Shown here piece after piece: positions 63,570-64,000 of a DNA stretch of 64,000 nt. Position 1 is the first letter of the stretch; every line of letters begins with the position of its first letter. Under the pieces are notes generated by a model. It made no database searches. It worked only from the letters and a program-made list of their open reading frames with translations, and was not told the origin of the DNA. Position numbers and translations under genes: made by a program. This stretch comes from Paenibacillus sp. HW567 (GTDB taxonomy: Bacteria > Bacillota > Bacilli > Paenibacillales > Paenibacillaceae). Where the stretch lies: assembly GCF_000374185.1 (NCBI RefSeq), contig NZ_KB910518.1:1668546-1732545 (forward strand). The letters are read 5' to 3'.

Positions 63570-63650
63570 GTAGTTAGCCGAGTGAAGCAGAGTTTAGTTT
63601 AGCTGAGATGAGTATAGTTGAGCAGAGTGCAGAATTTTAGTTGAGTACAG
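63566..63650 (+). promoter_or_regulatory. TRAP-binding site in the trp leader
   Basis: GAG or TAG triplets recur every 5 bases from 63580 to 63627 (GAG, AAG, GAG, TAG, TAG, GAG, GAG, TAG, GAG, GAG), with more at 63571, 63575, 63638 and 63643. This is the known RNA target of tryptophan-bound TRAP, with two-base spacers. It lies before a terminator and trpE, and mtrB is in this window. Confidence 0.95.
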
Positions 63651-63800
63651 GCATACCATACGTAATGCAATTCTCTTTTTTTTGGAATACCCTTTAGTGC
63701 AGGTTTGCACTATAGCTGTATTCTGTTATGGGAGAAGTGTATTTTTAGATCTTGGTATTATGTCGCTCATTTGCGCTTTTTCACATACTTACTTCCATTA

Positions 63801-63825
63801 ACCTCTACTTCGGTAGAGGTTTTTC
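63801..63825 (+). terminator. trp attenuator terminator
   Basis: ACCTCTAC (63801-63808) and GTAGAGGT (63813-63820) form a stem with a TTCG loop, followed by TTTTT. TRAP binding upstream should favour this terminator. Confidence 0.9.
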
Positions 63826-63870
63826 TGTGTTTCGGACAATATAAACCTATATCCCAAGGAGGTATCCCAA

Positions 63871-64000
63871 GTGACGAATCCAAGAGTAGAAGAAGTGCTG
63901 ATCTTATCGCGGGAATATAATCTGATTCCTGTAGTGAAAACGCTGCTCGCTGATATGGAGACGCCGATCCGGCTGTTCCAGCGTTTTGCCGGGCAGGACC
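63871..64000 (+). CDS. trpE: Anthranilate synthase component I, N-terminus
   Basis: GTG 63871 follows AAGGAGG and the frame stays open to the window end. It reads VTNPRVEEVLILSREYNLIP then VVKTLLADMETPIRLFQ, the TrpE N-terminal pattern (NLIPV, LxADxETPI). Makes anthranilate from chorismate with TrpG. The position after the TRAP leader confirms it. Confidence 0.9.
   Translation, partial: MTNPRVEEVLILSREYNLIPVVKTLLADMETPIRLFQRFAGQD

Noticed and set aside
1..64000. CRISPR arrays, rRNA or tRNA genes
   Set aside because: No regularly spaced repeats of CRISPR type, no rRNA motifs and no cloverleaf with a GTTCRAA T-arm outside coding DNA were seen.

Overview
The window looks like a chromosomal segment of an endospore-forming, low-GC Gram-positive bacterium of the Paenibacillus type. 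The call rests on spore genes (spmA, spmB, dacB, a ger receptor set, ypeB, spoVIF, spoIVA), strong AGGAGG ribosome binding sites with frequent TTG/GTG starts, Rho-independent terminators, FMN, T-box and TRAP leaders, and gene order matching Bacillus/Paenibacillus backbones (ribDEBAH-scpAB; cmk-plsC-rpsA-der-plsY-gpsA-spoVIF-spoIVA-hup-mtrB-hepS-menG-hepT-ndk-cheR-aroC-aroB-aroH-trpE).

Layout. 1-5.9 kb: FMN riboswitch, riboflavin operon and scpAB. 6-11 kb: DUF2953 protein, a reverse-strand EndoU-like protein, GerW/YtfJ protein, dacB-spmA-spmB. 11-15.3 kb: a germinant receptor locus with A, C and a small two-helix protein on the minus strand and B divergent on the plus strand. 15.3-20.8 kb: small amidase-like protein, rluB, resA, decayed resB/resC, intact resD-resE. 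20.9-22.4 kb: glpK. 22.4-32 kb: accessory block with a c-di-GMP-I riboswitch driving a four-gene operon (ThDP enzyme, CMD-family protein, STAS-like protein, atypical KASIII), a sensorless chemoreceptor, an ISL3 element with 8-bp target duplication, an IS110 element and a WYL regulator lacking a visible start codon. 32-34.3 kb: serA behind a T-box. 34.4-42 kb: membrane and envelope proteins, polysaccharide deacetylase, mecA, prsW-like protease, ypeB without adjacent sleB. 42-64 kb: conserved backbone from the PilZ protein and cmk to the start of trpE, including a menaquinone operon carrying mqnA, ubiA-type and ubiX-type genes, mtrB (TRAP), and a TRAP-binding trp leader.

How it works together. 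Riboflavin genes are governed by FMN, serA by uncharged tRNA (probably tRNA-Ser), trp by TRAP encoded about 10 kb upstream, and the accessory four-gene operon probably by c-di-GMP. A PilZ-type c-di-GMP receptor is also encoded. The cytochrome c maturation genes resBC are clearly broken while resA and resDE remain open. Smaller lesions include a TGA in place of a conserved Trp in a DUF2768-like peptide and a gene split by a -1 frame change exactly at a G GGA AAG heptamer.

The strongest candidate for something undescribed is the c-di-GMP-riboswitch operon at 22.4-26.35 kb. Second-tier candidates are the EndoU-fold protein lacking both catalytic histidines, the possible -1 frameshift gene, and a dispersed palindromic repeat seen twice. 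All identifications are by reading the sequence; no database search was run.
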